Positions 43,255-53,626 of a DNA stretch of 64,000 nt are shown piece by piece. Position 1 is the stretch's first letter; each line of letters begins with the position of its first letter. This DNA is from Silvania confinis (GTDB lineage Bacteria > Pseudomonadota > Gammaproteobacteria > Enterobacterales > Enterobacteriaceae). Under the pieces are notes generated by a model. It had not been told where the DNA came from. It saw only the letters and a list, made by a program, of their open reading frames with translations, and ran no database searches. The stretch lies in contig NZ_JAMGZJ010000078.1 of NCBI RefSeq assembly GCF_025564085.1, positions 744,001-808,000 on the forward strand. Direction: 5' to 3'. The translations under genes were made by a program, and so were the position numbers.

Positions 43255-44401
43255 ATCGCGCTACCCGCAGACCATTCTCCATCCCGCGGCTGAAGACCAC
43301 CTGCCACAGATGAATATCCCGCGCACGAAATGCACCGGCACACGCGTTCAGGTAATAGCTGAACATCCGTTTAAATCGTTCAGAATAGTTGTCAGCGATC
43401 TCCGGCCAACTGGCAAGGAAACGCGAATGCCACGCCATCAGGGTGATGTCGTAATCCGCGCCAAAGTTATGCCAGTCTTCCATCACAAAATGCGCTTCGC
43501 TGGCGTTCGCTATCTGGCGAACGGAGGGCAAACAGCCATTCGGAAAGATGTATTTATCGATCCACGGATCGACGCGATGGTCGGTTTTTTGCGAACCAAT
43601 GGTGTGCAGCAGAAACAGGCCGTCCGGCTTGAGATTACGATCGACAACGTCAAAATAGGTGGGGTAGTTTTTTGGCCCGACGTGTTCAAACATCCCCACT
43701 GAGACGATCCGGTCGAACTGGTCGTCCAGGTCACGGTAGTCCTGCAGTAAAATAGTCACATCCAGATCGCGACAGCGGGCCTGGGCCATTTTTTGCTGCT
43801 CTGCCGAAATGGTGACGCCCACTACGCTGACGCCATAGTATTGGGCCAAAAAGTGCGCCAGCCCACCCCAGCCGCAGCCAATATCGAGCACCCGCATCCC
43901 GGGTTGAAGCTGCAGTTTTTCGCCGATCAGCCGCAGCTTATCCTGCTGTGCCTGCTCAAGACTTTCGGCCTGTTTCCAGTAGCCGCAGGAGTATTGCATC
44001 GTGGGGTCAAGCATGCGGCTGAACAGATCGTTGCCGAGATCGTAATGCTCCTTGCCGACAATCCAGGCGCGTTTCTTGTTTTGCAGATTGAACAGGCGGG
44101 CGGTGGCAATGCGCAGGGTGTCTTTCAGGTGGCTGGGAAGCTGATTTTCCAGTCCGGCCCGCAGGACCTTATTGAAAAAAATATCCAGCCGTTCGCACTC
44201 CCACCAGCCGTCCATATAGCTTTCGCCGAGACCGAGGGAACCTTCCTGCATAATGCGTTTGAAAAACTCGGGATGTTTGACCTGCAGATCGGACGATGCC
44301 GTACCGTTGACGGTAATGCCCGCCCGGGTCAGCATTTCATTCACAATCCTGAACCAGTCGTCGTTGCGAAAACTGACTTCGTCTATACACGATGAACTCA
44401 T
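43253..44401 (-). CDS. cfa: Cyclopropane-fatty-acyl-phospholipid synthase
   Basis: A 382-residue S-adenosylmethionine-dependent enzyme that adds a methylene bridge to unsaturated phospholipid acyl chains. The SAM-binding motif VLDIGCGWGG is intact, and GSLGLGESYMDGWWEC and VGMFEHVG are typical. The ATG at 44401 (MSSSC) fits the E. coli start and has GGAG upstream; the frame open to 44428 adds a non-native leader. The 268-bp region upstream has no gene and should hold the sigma-70 and RpoS promoters known in E. coli. Confidence 0.96.
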   Translation of the reverse strand: MSSSCIDEVSFRNDDWFRIVNEMLTRAGITVNGTASSDLQVKHPEFFKRIMQEGSLGLGESYMDGWWECERLDIFFNKVLRAGLENQLPSHLKDTLRIATARLFNLQNKKRAWIVGKEHYDLGNDLFSRMLDPTMQYSCGYWKQAESLEQAQQDKLRLIGEKLQLQPGMRVLDIGCGWGGLAHFLAQYYGVSVVGVTISAEQQKMAQARCRDLDVTILLQDYRDLDDQFDRIVSVGMFEHVGPKNYPTYFDVVDRNLKPDGLFLLHTIGSQKTDHRVDPWIDKYIFPNGCLPSVRQIANASEAHFVMEDWHNFGADYDITLMAWHSRFLASWPEIADNYSERFKRMFSYYLNACAGAFRARDIHLWQVVFSRGMENGLRVAR

Positions 44402-44538
44402 AGCTTCTCCATCACTTGCTGTGATCATAACCCTGTGTGCAGGGCTGTGAGAAATCTCACGGTTTGACCCGCGAGGCTAGTATCCGACGTAGAACAGAGG
44501 AAGGGTGATGACCCTTGCCGAAAGGCCATCCATGGTGA

Positions 44539-44562
44539 AACGGGAGCGTTCCTGCTCCCGTT
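44539..44562 (-). terminator. Hairpin downstream of punC
   Basis: AACGGGAGC and GCTCCCGTT pair perfectly (9 bp, 6-nt loop), about 107 bp past the punC stop on the minus strand. Only a short T-run (TT) follows, so it may be a weak terminator or a processing signal. Confidence 0.5.
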
Positions 44563-44669
44563 ACTGCCTAATATTTATCGTATTTATAAAATGCATTAAT
44601 AAGTATAGGCCTGAAAAAAGCGCGGTTCAACACAATATGGTTAGCACGCTAATGACATGGTCGGTGCCA

Positions 44670-45863
44670 TCAGGCACGCGAGGATCCCGCGGTCAGACTG
44701 TCCTGCTGCTGGCTGGCACGGACGTACTGCATCCGATAGCCCATCACCGCCAGCGCCACGGTCACCAGCATCACGCTGGTGGTGGTCAGCAGCGGGGTGG
44801 CGATAAGCCACGAGACCAGCAGGCTTGCGAGGAAACAGAGGCCCAGTTGCAGGGTGTTCTGCAGGGCGGCCGCGCTGCCGGTAGCCTGCGGGAACGGACG
44901 CAGTGCCTGTGCGACGACAATAGGGTAGATTGCGCCGTTGGCGACCGCCATCAGGCAGAAAGGCACCAGCAGCGGAGCCAGACCCACGCCCGGGATAAAC
45001 CCGACCGCCCAGGTGGCGATAACGCTGACCGCGTACAGGCCAAGAAGCCACGGCAACATCTGCGGCCCTTGCCATTTTTGCAGCGCGGCGCGACAGCCGT
45101 AGCCGCCAACCAGGAAAGCAATGGTTTGCGGAACATAGCTCAGGCCGATCGCCGCCGGGCTATAGCCCATTTCGCTGAGGATAAACGGCGAGCCGGTCAG
45201 CCAGGCGAAAAAGCTGGCCGAACAGGCGGCGTAAATCAGCACGTTGCCGCGATAGACGCGTGAGCGCAGCAGCGATAAAAAGGTGACGCGTGATTCCGAG
45301 GGTGCTTTTGCCGCCGCAGGTTTCAGGCTAAAGGCCGGGATCATCAGCACCAGGGCGATAACGAACAGTACCGCAAAAATTGACTGCCAGTCGAAATGGG
45401 CGAGGATCCAGCTGCCGAGCAGCGGCGCCAGCGCCGGTGAAAGTCCGACCAGTGGCATGATGGTGGCGAAGATACGATTAACGCGCGAAGCCGGATAGTA
45501 GTCCGTTACCAGCGCCTGCCAGGTCACCGCTGCGGCGCAGACTCCAACCGCCTGAATAAAGCGCAGCACCAGCAGCCAGGTGGCGTCGCGAACCCACAGC
45601 ATCCCGAGGCAGCCGAGGGCAAAGATCGCCAGCCCGGCCAGCAGAATCGGTTTACGTCCGAAGCGATCGGAGAGCGGTCCCCACAGCAATTGCGCAAAGG
45701 CAAAGCCCGCCAGAAACACGCTCAGACTGGCGCTGATGGCGGCCGCCGGGGTTTGCAAATCTGCCTGCATCACCGCAAAGGCGGGCAGGTACATGTCGGT
45801 AGCCAGAAAGCCCAGCACGCTTAAGCCGGCGAGCCAGACTAAAAATCCTTTCCCAGGTATCAC
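44670..45863 (-). CDS. punC: PunC (YdhC), MFS purine-nucleoside transporter
   Basis: A 397-residue Bcr/CflA-type MFS protein with 12 helices, matching E. coli YdhC ([35 protein letters not shown]). In E. coli PunC is linked to purine-nucleoside transport, controlled by PunR. The divergent punR gene lies 116 bp away, preserving that pair. The signature [10 protein letters not shown] carries the MFS-A loop. Normal length and no damage. Confidence 0.93.
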   Translation of the reverse strand: MIPGKGFLVWLAGLSVLGFLATDMYLPAFAVMQADLQTPAAAISASLSVFLAGFAFAQLLWGPLSDRFGRKPILLAGLAIFALGCLGMLWVRDATWLLVLRFIQAVGVCAAAVTWQALVTDYYPASRVNRIFATIMPLVGLSPALAPLLGSWILAHFDWQSIFAVLFVIALVLMIPAFSLKPAAAKAPSESRVTFLSLLRSRVYRGNVLIYAACSASFFAWLTGSPFILSEMGYSPAAIGLSYVPQTIAFLVGGYGCRAALQKWQGPQMLPWLLGLYAVSVIATWAVGFIPGVGLAPLLVPFCLMAVANGAIYPIVVAQALRPFPQATGSAAALQNTLQLGLCFLASLLVSWLIATPLLTTTSVMLVTVALAVMGYRMQYVRASQQQDSLTAGSSRA

Positions 45864-45979
45864 TGTGTTTTTTCTCCGTTATAGGTGCAGGTGTCAGTGC
45901 CGCAGAGTGTAGGCAGTGCAATCCAGCTTGTGAAACGCTAATATTTGGCGGTTGCATTCAAAAATTTTGCAGGCAGAAA

Positions 45980-46912
45980 ATGTGGTCAGAATATTCTCTT
46001 GAAGTGGTGGATGCCGTCGCGCGCAACGGCAGTTTCAGCGGCGCGGCGCAGGAGCTACACCGGGTGCCTTCCGCCATCAGCTATACGGTGCGTCAGCTGG
46101 AGGAGTGGCTGGCGGTGCCGCTGTTTGAAAGGCGTCACCGGGATGTGGAGCTAACGCCAGCCGGGGTGTGGTTTCTTAAAGAAGGGCGCTCTGTTATCAA
46201 AAAAATGCAGATCACCCGCGAACAGTGCCAGCAGATTGCCAACGGCTGGCGAGGCCATCTGTCGATTGCCGTCGATAATATTGTGCGCCCCGAACGCACC
46301 CGTCAGATGATCGTCGATTTCTATCGCCATTTTTCTGACGTGGAGCTGCGGGTGTCCCAGGAAGTCTTCAACGGCGTCTGGGATGCGCTGGCGGACGGCA
46401 GGGTAGAGATGGCGATCGGTGCGACCCAGGCCATTCCGGTAGGGGGGCGCTATGCGTTTCGCGATATGGGGACGCTAAGCTGGAACTGCGTGGTGGCCAG
46501 CCACCATCCGCTGGCCGCGATAGCAGGGCCGCTCAGCGATGATACCTTGCGCAACTGGCCGTCGCTGGTGCGCGAAGATACCTCGCGTTCTTTGCCGAAG
46601 CGCATCACCTGGCTGCTGGACAACCAGCGGCGGATCGTGACCCCGGACTGGGAGTCGTCAGCGTCCTGTCTCTCTGCCGGGCTGTGCGTGGGGATGGTGC
46701 CGGCGCATGTCGCCCGTCCGTGGATTGACAGCGGCAAGTGGGTGGCGCTATCGCTGGAAAACCCGTTCCCGGATGCCGCCTGCTGCCTGACCTGGCAGCA
46801 AAACGATATTTCTCCGGCCCTGGCGTGGCTGCTGGATTATCTTGGCGATAGCGAAACGATGAATAAAGAGTGGCTGCGGGAGCCAGAGATACTGGCTCCC
46901 GGTGAGGCTTAA
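45980..46912 (+). CDS. punR: PunR (YdhB), LysR-type regulator
   Basis: A 310-residue LysR-family regulator. The winged HTH covers residues 4-60 ([40 protein letters not shown]); the effector domain follows. Divergent to punC, as in E. coli, where adenosine-responsive activation of punC is reported. Its 3' end overlaps that of purR by 4 bp in a convergent manner. Confidence 0.93.
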   Translation: MWSEYSLEVVDAVARNGSFSGAAQELHRVPSAISYTVRQLEEWLAVPLFERRHRDVELTPAGVWFLKEGRSVIKKMQITREQCQQIANGWRGHLSIAVDNIVRPERTRQMIVDFYRHFSDVELRVSQEVFNGVWDALADGRVEMAIGATQAIPVGGRYAFRDMGTLSWNCVVASHHPLAAIAGPLSDDTLRNWPSLVREDTSRSLPKRITWLLDNQRRIVTPDWESSASCLSAGLCVGMVPAHVARPWIDSGKWVALSLENPFPDAACCLTWQQNDISPALAWLLDYLGDSETMNKEWLREPEILAPGEA

Positions 46913-47934
46913 CGGCGGTAGTCGCGGAAAGGACCATCCGCGACCGAGCGGCGTTCAATCAGGCGCGGATGCACCTCAATTGAGTGGGACTCTTCGCGCT
47001 TGCTGACGATACGATCCAGCAGCATATTAAAGGCCGTTTCCCCCAGTGAATCTTTTGGCTGGTGGATGGTGGTCAGCGCCGGGGTAAAGAAGCGGGCGTT
47101 TCGCACGTTGTCATAACCGATCAGCGAAATATCCTGCGGTACGCGCAGGCCCATTTCGTCGGCAGCGCATAGCGCGCCCATTGCCATAATATCGCCGCCG
47201 CAGAAGATTGCCGTCGGACGCGGGGTCTGGGAGAGGATCTGCTGCATAGCGCGGTAGCCGGATTCCGGCTCAAAGTCACCCTGCACGATCCAGTTTTCCG
47301 GAACAGCGATCAGCGTCTCTTCCATCGCTTTCATAAAGCCTGCCAGACGACCGGCACCGGTGTTGCGCTCCAGTGGCCCGGGGATCACGCCAATTTCGCG
47401 GTGGCCGCGTTCGATAAGATACCGTCCGGCCATATAGCCGCCCTCAAAGGCGTTATCGATCACCGAGTCGGTAAAGTCGGCCTTGGCTTCGCCCCAGTCC
47501 ATTACTACCATCGGAATATTGCGATACTCCTCCAGCATGGTGAGCAGCGATTCCGGGTATTCGGAACACATCACCAGCAGGCCATCCACGCGCTTTTGCG
47601 CCATCATCGACAGATAGGCCCGCTGCTTCTCGAGGCTGTTCCAGGCGTTGCCCAGAATCAGGGTGTAGCCTTTCTGGAAGCAATTCTTCTCTACGGCTTC
47701 AATAATTTCCGCAAAATAGGGCGCTTCGCTGCTGGTCGCCAGTAAGCCGATCGTCTTGGTGTGATTCACTTTCAGGCTGCGGGCCACGGCACTCGGAGAG
47801 TAGTGCAGCTCTTTAATCGCCGCCCAGACGTTGTTGCGCGTCTCTTCCGCGACAAAGCGCGTTTTGTTAATCACATGTGATACGGTTGTAGTGGAAACGT
47901 TTGCGAGTTTCGCCACGTCTTTAATTGTTGCCAT
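46909..47934 (-). CDS. purR: Purine repressor PurR
   Basis: A 341-residue LacI-family repressor that represses purine synthesis genes when bound to hypoxanthine or guanine. The HTH is [20 protein letters not shown] and the hinge helix [15 protein letters not shown]. All ligand-binding regions are in place and the length equals E. coli PurR. Two PUR-box-like sites, upstream (47978-47993) and inside the first codons (47891-47906), indicate autoregulation as known in E. coli. Confidence 0.97.
   Translation of the reverse strand: MATIKDVAKLANVSTTTVSHVINKTRFVAEETRNNVWAAIKELHYSPSAVARSLKVNHTKTIGLLATSSEAPYFAEIIEAVEKNCFQKGYTLILGNAWNSLEKQRAYLSMMAQKRVDGLLVMCSEYPESLLTMLEEYRNIPMVVMDWGEAKADFTDSVIDNAFEGGYMAGRYLIERGHREIGVIPGPLERNTGAGRLAGFMKAMEETLIAVPENWIVQGDFEPESGYRAMQQILSQTPRPTAIFCGGDIMAMGALCAADEMGLRVPQDISLIGYDNVRNARFFTPALTTIHQPKDSLGETAFNMLLDRIVSKREESHSIEVHPRLIERRSVADGPFRDYRR
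47891..47906. promoter_or_regulatory. Intragenic PUR box (operator 2)
   Basis: GTGGAAACGTTTGCGA matches the PurR consensus ACGCAAACGTTTGCGT in its central block. It lies within the first codons of purR, where E. coli has its second autoregulatory operator. Confidence 0.6.
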
Positions 47935-47977
47935 CAGATGTCACTCCAGACCATATCTAAGCTCCTGAAAAACCAAT

Positions 47978-47993
47978 AGGTAAACGTTTGCCT
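47978..47993. promoter_or_regulatory. PUR box upstream of purR (operator 1)
   Basis: AGGTAAACGTTTGCCT agrees with the PurR consensus at 13 of 16 positions and keeps the CG centre. It is 43 bp upstream of the purR start. Confidence 0.75.
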
Positions 47994-48229
47994 TCACTCG
48001 CCCTAATTGCGCAATTTGAATTGCGGTACGCCGGGAAAACGACACAGGACGTCAGGAGGGGGTCAATGGCCGGTACGCTAATAAATTTAGCGTGGAATTT
48101 TGTCTGATCTTGACCAAAAGGGGAAGAACAAAAACGGTAATCCACCTAAAACCCGCAAGATTTTTACTGTGAACTGTGCAAAAATGAGCAAGCTCACTCT
48201 TCATGGGGTGATTAAAAGGAGAAAAATTG

Positions 48230-48319
48230 ATGAGTACCGATCTTAAGTTTTCACTGGTGACGACCGTTATTGTTCTAAGTTTGATCGTGGCGAGTGCTTT
48301 TACTGCTGCGCTGCACTGA
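48230..48319 (+). CDS. ynhF: YnhF small membrane protein
   Basis: A 29-residue protein (MSTDLKFSLVTTVIVLSLIV plus nine residues), nearly all one membrane helix, matching the stress-related small protein YnhF of E. coli at the same position between purR and ydhP. AAAGGAGA lies 6 nt before the ATG. It is thought to insert in the inner membrane; function unknown. Too short for usual ORF searches. Confidence 0.93.
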   Translation: MSTDLKFSLVTTVIVLSLIVASAFTAALH

Positions 48320-48483
48320 TCGACACGGGGGAGCCTGCTCTCCCTCGTTTCTCCCGCTTGATTGTTACGCCTCCTGCAATAATCTTTTGCCAAAATGTAA
48401 ACTTCTCATTTTTTGTGATTGATGTCATGCTTTCGCCTTCATTGTTCTGTGTCGCCTGACGACACGGTGTCTGGAGTCGAAGT

Positions 48484-49650
48484 ATGAAAATCAATTTTCC
48501 CCTGCTGGCCCTCGCGATTGGTGCGTTTGGGATTGGCACCACTGAATTCTCCCCGATGGGACTGTTACCGGTGATCGCCCGGGGTGTGGATGTGTCTATT
48601 CCCGCCGCAGGGATGCTGATCAGCGCCTATGCCATCGGTGTGATGGTGGGGGCACCGCTGATGACGCTACTCCTCTCGCATCGTGGTCGTCGTAATGCGC
48701 TGATCTTCCTGATGGCGATTTTTACCGTCGGTAACGTGCTGTCGGCCCTCGCGCCCGATTACACCACTCTGATGCTGTCGCGGATCCTCACCAGTCTGAA
48801 CCACGGGGCCTTCTTTGGCCTGGGTTCGGTGGTGGCCGCAAGCGTGGTGCCTAAACATAAGCAGGCAAGCGCGGTCGCCACCATGTTTATGGGGCTGACG
48901 ATTGCCAATATTGGTGGCGTCCCGGCGGCGACCTGGATGGGCGAGGTGATTGGCTGGCGAATGTCGTTCCTGGCGACCGCGGGGCTTGGCGTGGTGGCAA
49001 TGATCGCGCTGTTCTTCTCGCTGCCGAAGGGCGGGGCGGGTGAAAAGCCGGAGGTGCGCAAGGAGCTGGCGGTGCTGATGCGCCCGCAGGTGCTGTCTGC
49101 TTTACTGACTACGGTGCTGGGTGCCGGAGCGATGTTTACCCTCTATACCTATATTTCGCCGGTGCTGCACGACATCAACCAGGCGACCCCGGCCTTTGTC
49201 ACCGCCATGCTGGTGCTGATCGGCGTCGGGTTCTCGCTGGGCAACTATCTTGGCGGCAAGCTGGCGGATAAGTCGGTGAACGGTACGTTGAAGGGCTTTT
49301 TACTGCTGCTGATTGTGATTATGCTGGCGATCCCATGGCTGGCGCGCAATGAGGTCGGTGCGGCCATTGCGATGGTAGTGTGGGGCATGGCGACCTTCGC
49401 CGTGGTTCCGCCGCTGCAGATGCGCGTAATGCGCGTCGCCAGCGATGCGCCGGGGCTGTCGTCGTCGGTGAATATCGGTGCCTTTAATCTGGGCAATGCA
49501 CTCGGCGCGGCGGCAGGTGGGGCGGTGATCTCCAGCGGAATGGGATACAGCTTTGTGCCGGTGATGGGGGCCATGATTGCGGCGCTGGGGTTGATTCTGG
49601 TGCTCGCGTCCGGCCGGAACCAGCCGGAGCCGGTTCAGGCCACCGAATAA
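48484..49650 (+). CDS. ydhP: YdhP, MFS transporter
   Basis: A 388-residue MFS protein with 12 helices of the AraJ/YdhP group (LLALAIGAFGIGTTEFSPMG at the start; conserved Arg after TM1 and the LSHRGRRNAL loop). Substrate unknown in E. coli; related proteins export sugars or drugs. In E. coli sodB lies between this gene and mepH, whereas here only 41 bp separate them. Confidence 0.92.
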   Translation: MKINFPLLALAIGAFGIGTTEFSPMGLLPVIARGVDVSIPAAGMLISAYAIGVMVGAPLMTLLLSHRGRRNALIFLMAIFTVGNVLSALAPDYTTLMLSRILTSLNHGAFFGLGSVVAASVVPKHKQASAVATMFMGLTIANIGGVPAATWMGEVIGWRMSFLATAGLGVVAMIALFFSLPKGGAGEKPEVRKELAVLMRPQVLSALLTTVLGAGAMFTLYTYISPVLHDINQATPAFVTAMLVLIGVGFSLGNYLGGKLADKSVNGTLKGFLLLLIVIMLAIPWLARNEVGAAIAMVVWGMATFAVVPPLQMRVMRVASDAPGLSSSVNIGAFNLGNALGAAAGGAVISSGMGYSFVPVMGAMIAALGLILVLASGRNQPEPVQATE

Positions 49651-49659
49651 CGGAAATAC

Positions 49660-49687
49660 CTGCCCTGCTGGATAACCCGCAGGGCAG
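49660..49687. terminator. Hairpin between convergent ydhP and mepH
   Basis: CTGCCCTGC (49660-49668) and GCAGGGCAG (49679-49687) form perfect 9-bp arms. No long T-run on either side. It sits exactly where sodB would be in E. coli. Confidence 0.5.
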
Positions 49688-49691
49688 AGGA

Positions 49692-50510
49692 TTAACGGAT
49701 GGTGTTAGCTTTCATCACCCGGCGCGCGCCAACGTAATGACGCTGCCAGTAATCTTCGCTCAGGGAGGTTATCTGGATATCCTGACCGCTGCGCGGGGAC
49801 TGGATAAATTTGCCATTGCCGACATACACGCCGACGTGATCGGCCGTTCCGCGACCCTGGGTGCGGAAGAACACCAGATCGCCGTTTTCCAGTTCACTAC
49901 GGGTGACCGGAGACGCATCGCGCAGATGATACATTTCGTTGGCAGTGCGTGGGATACGGAATTTGACCAGATCTTTATACGCGTAATAGACCAGACCACT
50001 GCAGTCGAAACCGGTACGCGGGGAAGACCCACCCCAGCGATACGGTTTGCCAATCTGTCCCATCAATTTATTTAACGCCGTGCTTTGCGCTTTTTGCACC
50101 CGGACTTTATGTGCGGCGGCAAGGGTGGTGGGTTTGCTGGTTTTTACGCAGTGCGCTTTGTGGCCTTTACGGGTGGTGCATTTTTCTGTCACAACGCGTG
50201 AAGCCGTTTGTGCGGCTCGGTTGGCATTGCGGGGGGAATTTTTGCTTTTCTTGCTGGAGGCGGTTTGCGGTGTTTTCGCGAGGGCTTTCTTTGCGGTGCT
50301 CTTTTTGATGGTGCTTTTTTTACTGCTGCTCTCTTTTTTAGTGGTCTTGCTGGTCGCGCTTTTTTTCTTGGGTTCGGTTGCTTTCGCCAGATGCGTTTTA
50401 TGCGCGACAGAAGACCGCGCCTGCTCTGAGGCGTTAGCCAGCGGCGTGAAAGAGAGAGTCGAAAAAAGCAAAGCACAGAGCGTGATCGAGAATTTATTTA
50501 TTCGCGCCAC
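49692..50510 (-). CDS. mepH: Murein DD-endopeptidase MepH (YdhO)
   Basis: A 272-residue NlpC/P60 hydrolase. A signal peptide is followed by a long Lys/Ser/Thr-rich linker (residues 30-130), then the catalytic domain with Cys in GFDCSGLVYY and His in TADHVGVYVGN. It cuts D,D crosslinks in peptidoglycan, helping cell-wall expansion in the periplasm. The basic linker may bind anionic cell-wall polymers (inference). Length fits E. coli MepH. Confidence 0.94.
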   Translation of the reverse strand: MARINKFSITLCALLFSTLSFTPLANASEQARSSVAHKTHLAKATEPKKKSATSKTTKKESSSKKSTIKKSTAKKALAKTPQTASSKKSKNSPRNANRAAQTASRVVTEKCTTRKGHKAHCVKTSKPTTLAAAHKVRVQKAQSTALNKLMGQIGKPYRWGGSSPRTGFDCSGLVYYAYKDLVKFRIPRTANEMYHLRDASPVTRSELENGDLVFFRTQGRGTADHVGVYVGNGKFIQSPRSGQDIQITSLSEDYWQRHYVGARRVMKANTIR

Positions 50511-50843
50511 TGGGCAGTCCCCTGGTAATTGCTGGCATGAATAATGCCGGCAGGTGATTTACAAAACTTGTCGATTCTAATCTATAAAAAGCCCCGACGG
50601 TAATAAACTTTTTGCATCTAAAACTGCGTTTTGTAATCGAGTGCAAAAAAAATAATCATTCTTTTGCTGGGGTGGTCATTCCCTGAACAAAATTACACCT
50701 GGATAGGTAACGTGCATTAATAATGCATCTTTTACCTGCGCGCGGTAAAATAATAAACGTGACGAAAATGTTATTTTCCGTTGTCGGTCTGAGACGCTAC
50801 AATGTCAGACGATTGCCGTAACAGAAGTTTAAGGAAGCAAGAC
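50511..50843. other. Divergent mepH-grxD promoter region (333 bp)
   Basis: No gene seen. AT-rich with many A-tracts. TTTTCC (50774-50779) and TACAAT (50798-50803), 18 bp apart, make a plausible sigma-70 promoter for grxD; its start point would be about 34 bp upstream of the ATG. Confidence 0.45.
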
Positions 50844-51191
50844 ATGAGCGCTACTATTGAAAAAATTCAGCAACAAATCGCTGAAAACCCGATTCTCCTG
50901 TACATGAAAGGTTCCCCAAAGCTGCCAAGCTGCGGTTTCTCCGCACAAGCAGTTCAGGCGCTGTCCGCCTGTGGTGAACGTTTTGCTTACGTTGATATTC
51001 TGCAGAACCCGGATATCCGCGCTGAGCTACCAAAATACGCTAACTGGCCAACCTTCCCACAGCTGTGGATTGACGGTGAACTGGTCGGCGGTTGCGATAT
51101 CCTGATCGAAATGTATCAGCGCGGTGAACTGCAGCAGCTGATCAAAGAAACTGCAGCGAAGTACAAATCTGCAGAGCCAGACGCAGAGTAA
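50844..51191 (+). CDS. grxD: Monothiol glutaredoxin GrxD (Grx4)
   Basis: A 115-residue monothiol glutaredoxin with the active-site CGFS at residues 30-33. It binds [2Fe-2S] with glutathione and acts in Fe-S cluster trafficking and iron sensing. The start at 50844 (MSATIEKIQ) has AAGGA upstream. It matches E. coli GrxD; lhr, which separates it from rnt in E. coli, is absent here. Confidence 0.97.
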   Translation: MSATIEKIQQQIAENPILLYMKGSPKLPSCGFSAQAVQALSACGERFAYVDILQNPDIRAELPKYANWPTFPQLWIDGELVGGCDILIEMYQRGELQQLIKETAAKYKSAEPDAE

Positions 51192-51210
51192 TTTCTCGCG
51201 CACTGGATAC

Positions 51211-51240
51211 AAAAAAGCGACCACTAAGGTCGCTTTTTTT
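51211..51240. terminator. Bidirectional terminator between grxD and rnt
   Basis: AAAAAAGCGACC-ACTAA-GGTCGCTTTTTT: 12 perfect base pairs with A- and T-runs, serving the convergent pair. Confidence 0.93.
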
Positions 51241-51889
51241 ATGCTTCGGATTCCGCTTCCGGCAGCGGCCAGCCGCCGAGGCGTTTCCAGCGGTTAACAA
51301 TTTCGCAAAACAGCTCGGACGTGCGTTCAGTATCGTACAGGGCAGAGTGCGCCTGCGTGCCATCGAAGGCGATACCCGCTGTGAGACAGGCTTTTGACAG
51401 CACGGTTTGTCCCAGCGCCAACCCGCTCAGTGCTGCGGTATCGAAGGTGACGAACGGGTGGAACGGATTGCGCTTGAGCGAAGCACGCTCGGCAGCGGCC
51501 ATCATAAAGCTGTGATCGAAGGTAGCATTGTGCGCCACCATGATCGCCCGATTGCAGTTCTGATCTTTCATGCCCTTGCGCACCATTTTGAAAATAGCAT
51601 GCAGCGCGTCATATTCGCTGACCGCCCCGCGCAGCGGGTTCGTCGGGTCAATGCCGTTAAACGCCAGTGCCTCGGGCTGCAGATTGGCCCCTTCAAAAGG
51701 TTCGACGTGGAAATGCAGCGTGGAGTCCGGCAGCAAATTGCCCTGTTCATCCATTTTCAACGTGATGGCGGCAATTTCCAGCAGCGCATCGGTTTTGGCG
51801 TTAAATCCTGCGGTTTCAACATCAATGACAACAGGATAAAAACCACGAAAACGGTCGCACAGACCGGTAATTTGAGCGTTATCGGACAT
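51239..51889 (-). CDS. rnt: Ribonuclease T
   Basis: A 216-residue DEDD-family 3'-5' exonuclease that trims tRNA and other stable RNA 3' ends. Catalytic acid residues are in [11 protein letters not shown] (Asp, Glu) and [10 protein letters not shown], and the C-terminal His-Asp lies in [11 protein letters not shown]. Length and sequence match E. coli RNase T. Confidence 0.97.
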   Translation of the reverse strand: MSDNAQITGLCDRFRGFYPVVIDVETAGFNAKTDALLEIAAITLKMDEQGNLLPDSTLHFHVEPFEGANLQPEALAFNGIDPTNPLRGAVSEYDALHAIFKMVRKGMKDQNCNRAIMVAHNATFDHSFMMAAAERASLKRNPFHPFVTFDTAALSGLALGQTVLSKACLTAGIAFDGTQAHSALYDTERTSELFCEIVNRWKRLGGWPLPEAESEA

Positions 51890-51985
51890 CTGGATCTCTT
51901 ACAAGGGGAAAAAAGCAGAGCGCATTATGGCAAATTTTAGAACCGGATGCAGTAAAACAACGGGCGCATCGCGCGCCCTGGAGGA

Positions 51986-52393
51986 TCAGTTGCCCAGACC
52001 GCGACCGGCGTCTTTGGCTTCAATCAGTTCGATCTTATAACCGTCAGGATCTTCAACAAAGGCGATAACCGTGGTGCCGCCTTTAACCGGGCCCGCTTCA
52101 CGGGTGACGTTGCCGCCGTTGCTGCGGATGCGCTCGCAGGCTTCGGCTGCGTTATCCACTTCAAGGGCGATATGGCCGTAGGCGGTGCCCAGCTCGTAGC
52201 TATCAACACCCCAGTTATAGGTAAGTTCGATAACCGCTTCATCGCTTTCCTGGCCGTAGCCGACAAACGCCAGCGAATATTTGTATTCCGGGTTTTCGCT
52301 GGTGCGCAGCAGAGTCATGCCCAGCACATTGGTGTAAAACTCGATGGAACGTTGCAGGTCGCCAACGCGCAGCATGGTATGAAGTAAGCGCAT
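51986..52393 (-). CDS. gloA: Lactoylglutathione lyase (glyoxalase I)
   Basis: A 135-residue glyoxalase I that converts the methylglyoxal-glutathione hemithioacetal to S-lactoylglutathione. The nickel ligands His5, Glu56, His74 and Glu122 are all found. In E. coli it is transcribed with nemRA; here it follows nemA by 82 bp with a hairpin between. Cytoplasmic homodimer. Confidence 0.97.
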   Translation of the reverse strand: MRLLHTMLRVGDLQRSIEFYTNVLGMTLLRTSENPEYKYSLAFVGYGQESDEAVIELTYNWGVDSYELGTAYGHIALEVDNAAEACERIRSNGGNVTREAGPVKGGTTVIAFVEDPDGYKIELIEAKDAGRGLGN

Positions 52394-52440
52394 ATAATCC
52401 TCTTTGCTTTTATCATCTTGAACAGAAACGATGTTTTAGT

Positions 52441-52464
52441 ATAGCGGCGAATCGTCGCCGCTAT
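52441..52464 (-). other. Hairpin between nemA and gloA
   Basis: ATAGCGGCGA and TCGCCGCTAT are perfect 10-bp arms around ATCG. On the minus strand no T-run follows closely, so it may attenuate or stabilise rather than stop nemRA transcripts before gloA. Confidence 0.6.
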
Positions 52465-52475
52465 CAATGAAGGGA

Positions 52476-53573
52476 TTATAAAGAAGGGTAATCGGTGTAA
52501 CCTTCCGCACCGCCGCCGTAGAAGCTTTCCGGGCGCTGTGGGTTCAGTTCGGTCTTACGCTCAAGACGTGCCACCAGATCCGGGTTCGCGATGTAGGCGC
52601 GGCCAAAGGCCACGGCGTCGATCAGCCCTTTGTTGATCAGGTCTTCGGCTTTTTCTGGCGTGTATGCGCCTGCACCGATGATCACGCCCGGGAAGCGGTC
52701 ACGCACTTTCTGACGGAACGCATCAGAGTAAGGCTCGCCACCAGCCCAGTCTGGCTCAGACATGTGCAGATAGGCGATGCCACGTTTAGCCAGCTCTGCA
52801 ATCAGGTACAGGGCATCGGCTTCTTCGTTCGGGCCATTATCCGTGTTCTGGAAAGAGCCGATTGGCGAGACGCGAATACCAATGCGATCGGCACTCCACT
52901 CCTGAGAAACCGCATTCACCACTTCCAGCACCAGACGGGCACGATTTTCGATGCTGCCGCCGTACTGATCGCTACGCTGGTTAGCAGAAGGTGACAGGAA
53001 CTGGTGGAGCAGGTAGCCGTGCGCGGAGTGCAGCTCGACCATGTCGAAACCCGCTTCACGGGCATTGGCAACGGCCTGGCGGAAATCGTTGACGATACCC
53101 GGGATTTCGTTCAGCTCCAGCGCACGTGGCGTGGAGGTATCCTCGCGGGTCGCAAGACCATTTTCATCGCGCAGTGAGGTGCGGGTTCCCGCATTGAGCG
53201 CAGAGGCAGAAACCGGGGCCTGGCCGCCTGGCTGCAGGCTGTTGTGCGAGATACGTCCGGTATGCCACAGCTGGACCGCGATACGACCGTTTTCAGCATG
53301 AACGCCCGCAGTGATTTTCTTCCACGCGGCGATCTGCTCCGGGCTGTGCAGGCCCGGTGCGCCAGCGTAGCCTTTGGCCTGGGCAGAAATCTGCGTAGCT
53401 TCAGAGATGATAAGACCAGAGCTGACGCGCTGGCGATAATATTCACCCATCAGTGGCGTCGGGATATCACCCGGTTCGATGCTGCGCAGACGGGTGAGGG
53501 GTGCCATAAAGACGCGGTTAGGTGCTTCGATTGCGCCCACTTTAAGCGGGGTAAATAATTTTTCGGCTGACAT
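52476..53573 (-). CDS. nemA: N-ethylmaleimide reductase NemA
   Basis: A 365-residue Old Yellow Enzyme (FMN-dependent) that reduces N-ethylmaleimide, nitroesters, quinones and other electrophiles with NADPH. Conserved features include the FMN site PLTRLRS and the [14 protein letters not shown] active-site His pair. It is downstream of nemR as in E. coli, and induced with it by electrophiles. Confidence 0.96.
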   Translation of the reverse strand: MSAEKLFTPLKVGAIEAPNRVFMAPLTRLRSIEPGDIPTPLMGEYYRQRVSSGLIISEATQISAQAKGYAGAPGLHSPEQIAAWKKITAGVHAENGRIAVQLWHTGRISHNSLQPGGQAPVSASALNAGTRTSLRDENGLATREDTSTPRALELNEIPGIVNDFRQAVANAREAGFDMVELHSAHGYLLHQFLSPSANQRSDQYGGSIENRARLVLEVVNAVSQEWSADRIGIRVSPIGSFQNTDNGPNEEADALYLIAELAKRGIAYLHMSEPDWAGGEPYSDAFRQKVRDRFPGVIIGAGAYTPEKAEDLINKGLIDAVAFGRAYIANPDLVARLERKTELNPQRPESFYGGGAEGYTDYPSL

Positions 53574-53626
53574 AGTGGCTCCTGAATAGACCGGTCGACT
53601 AGTAATAGGTGAAATAAAAACGCCTG

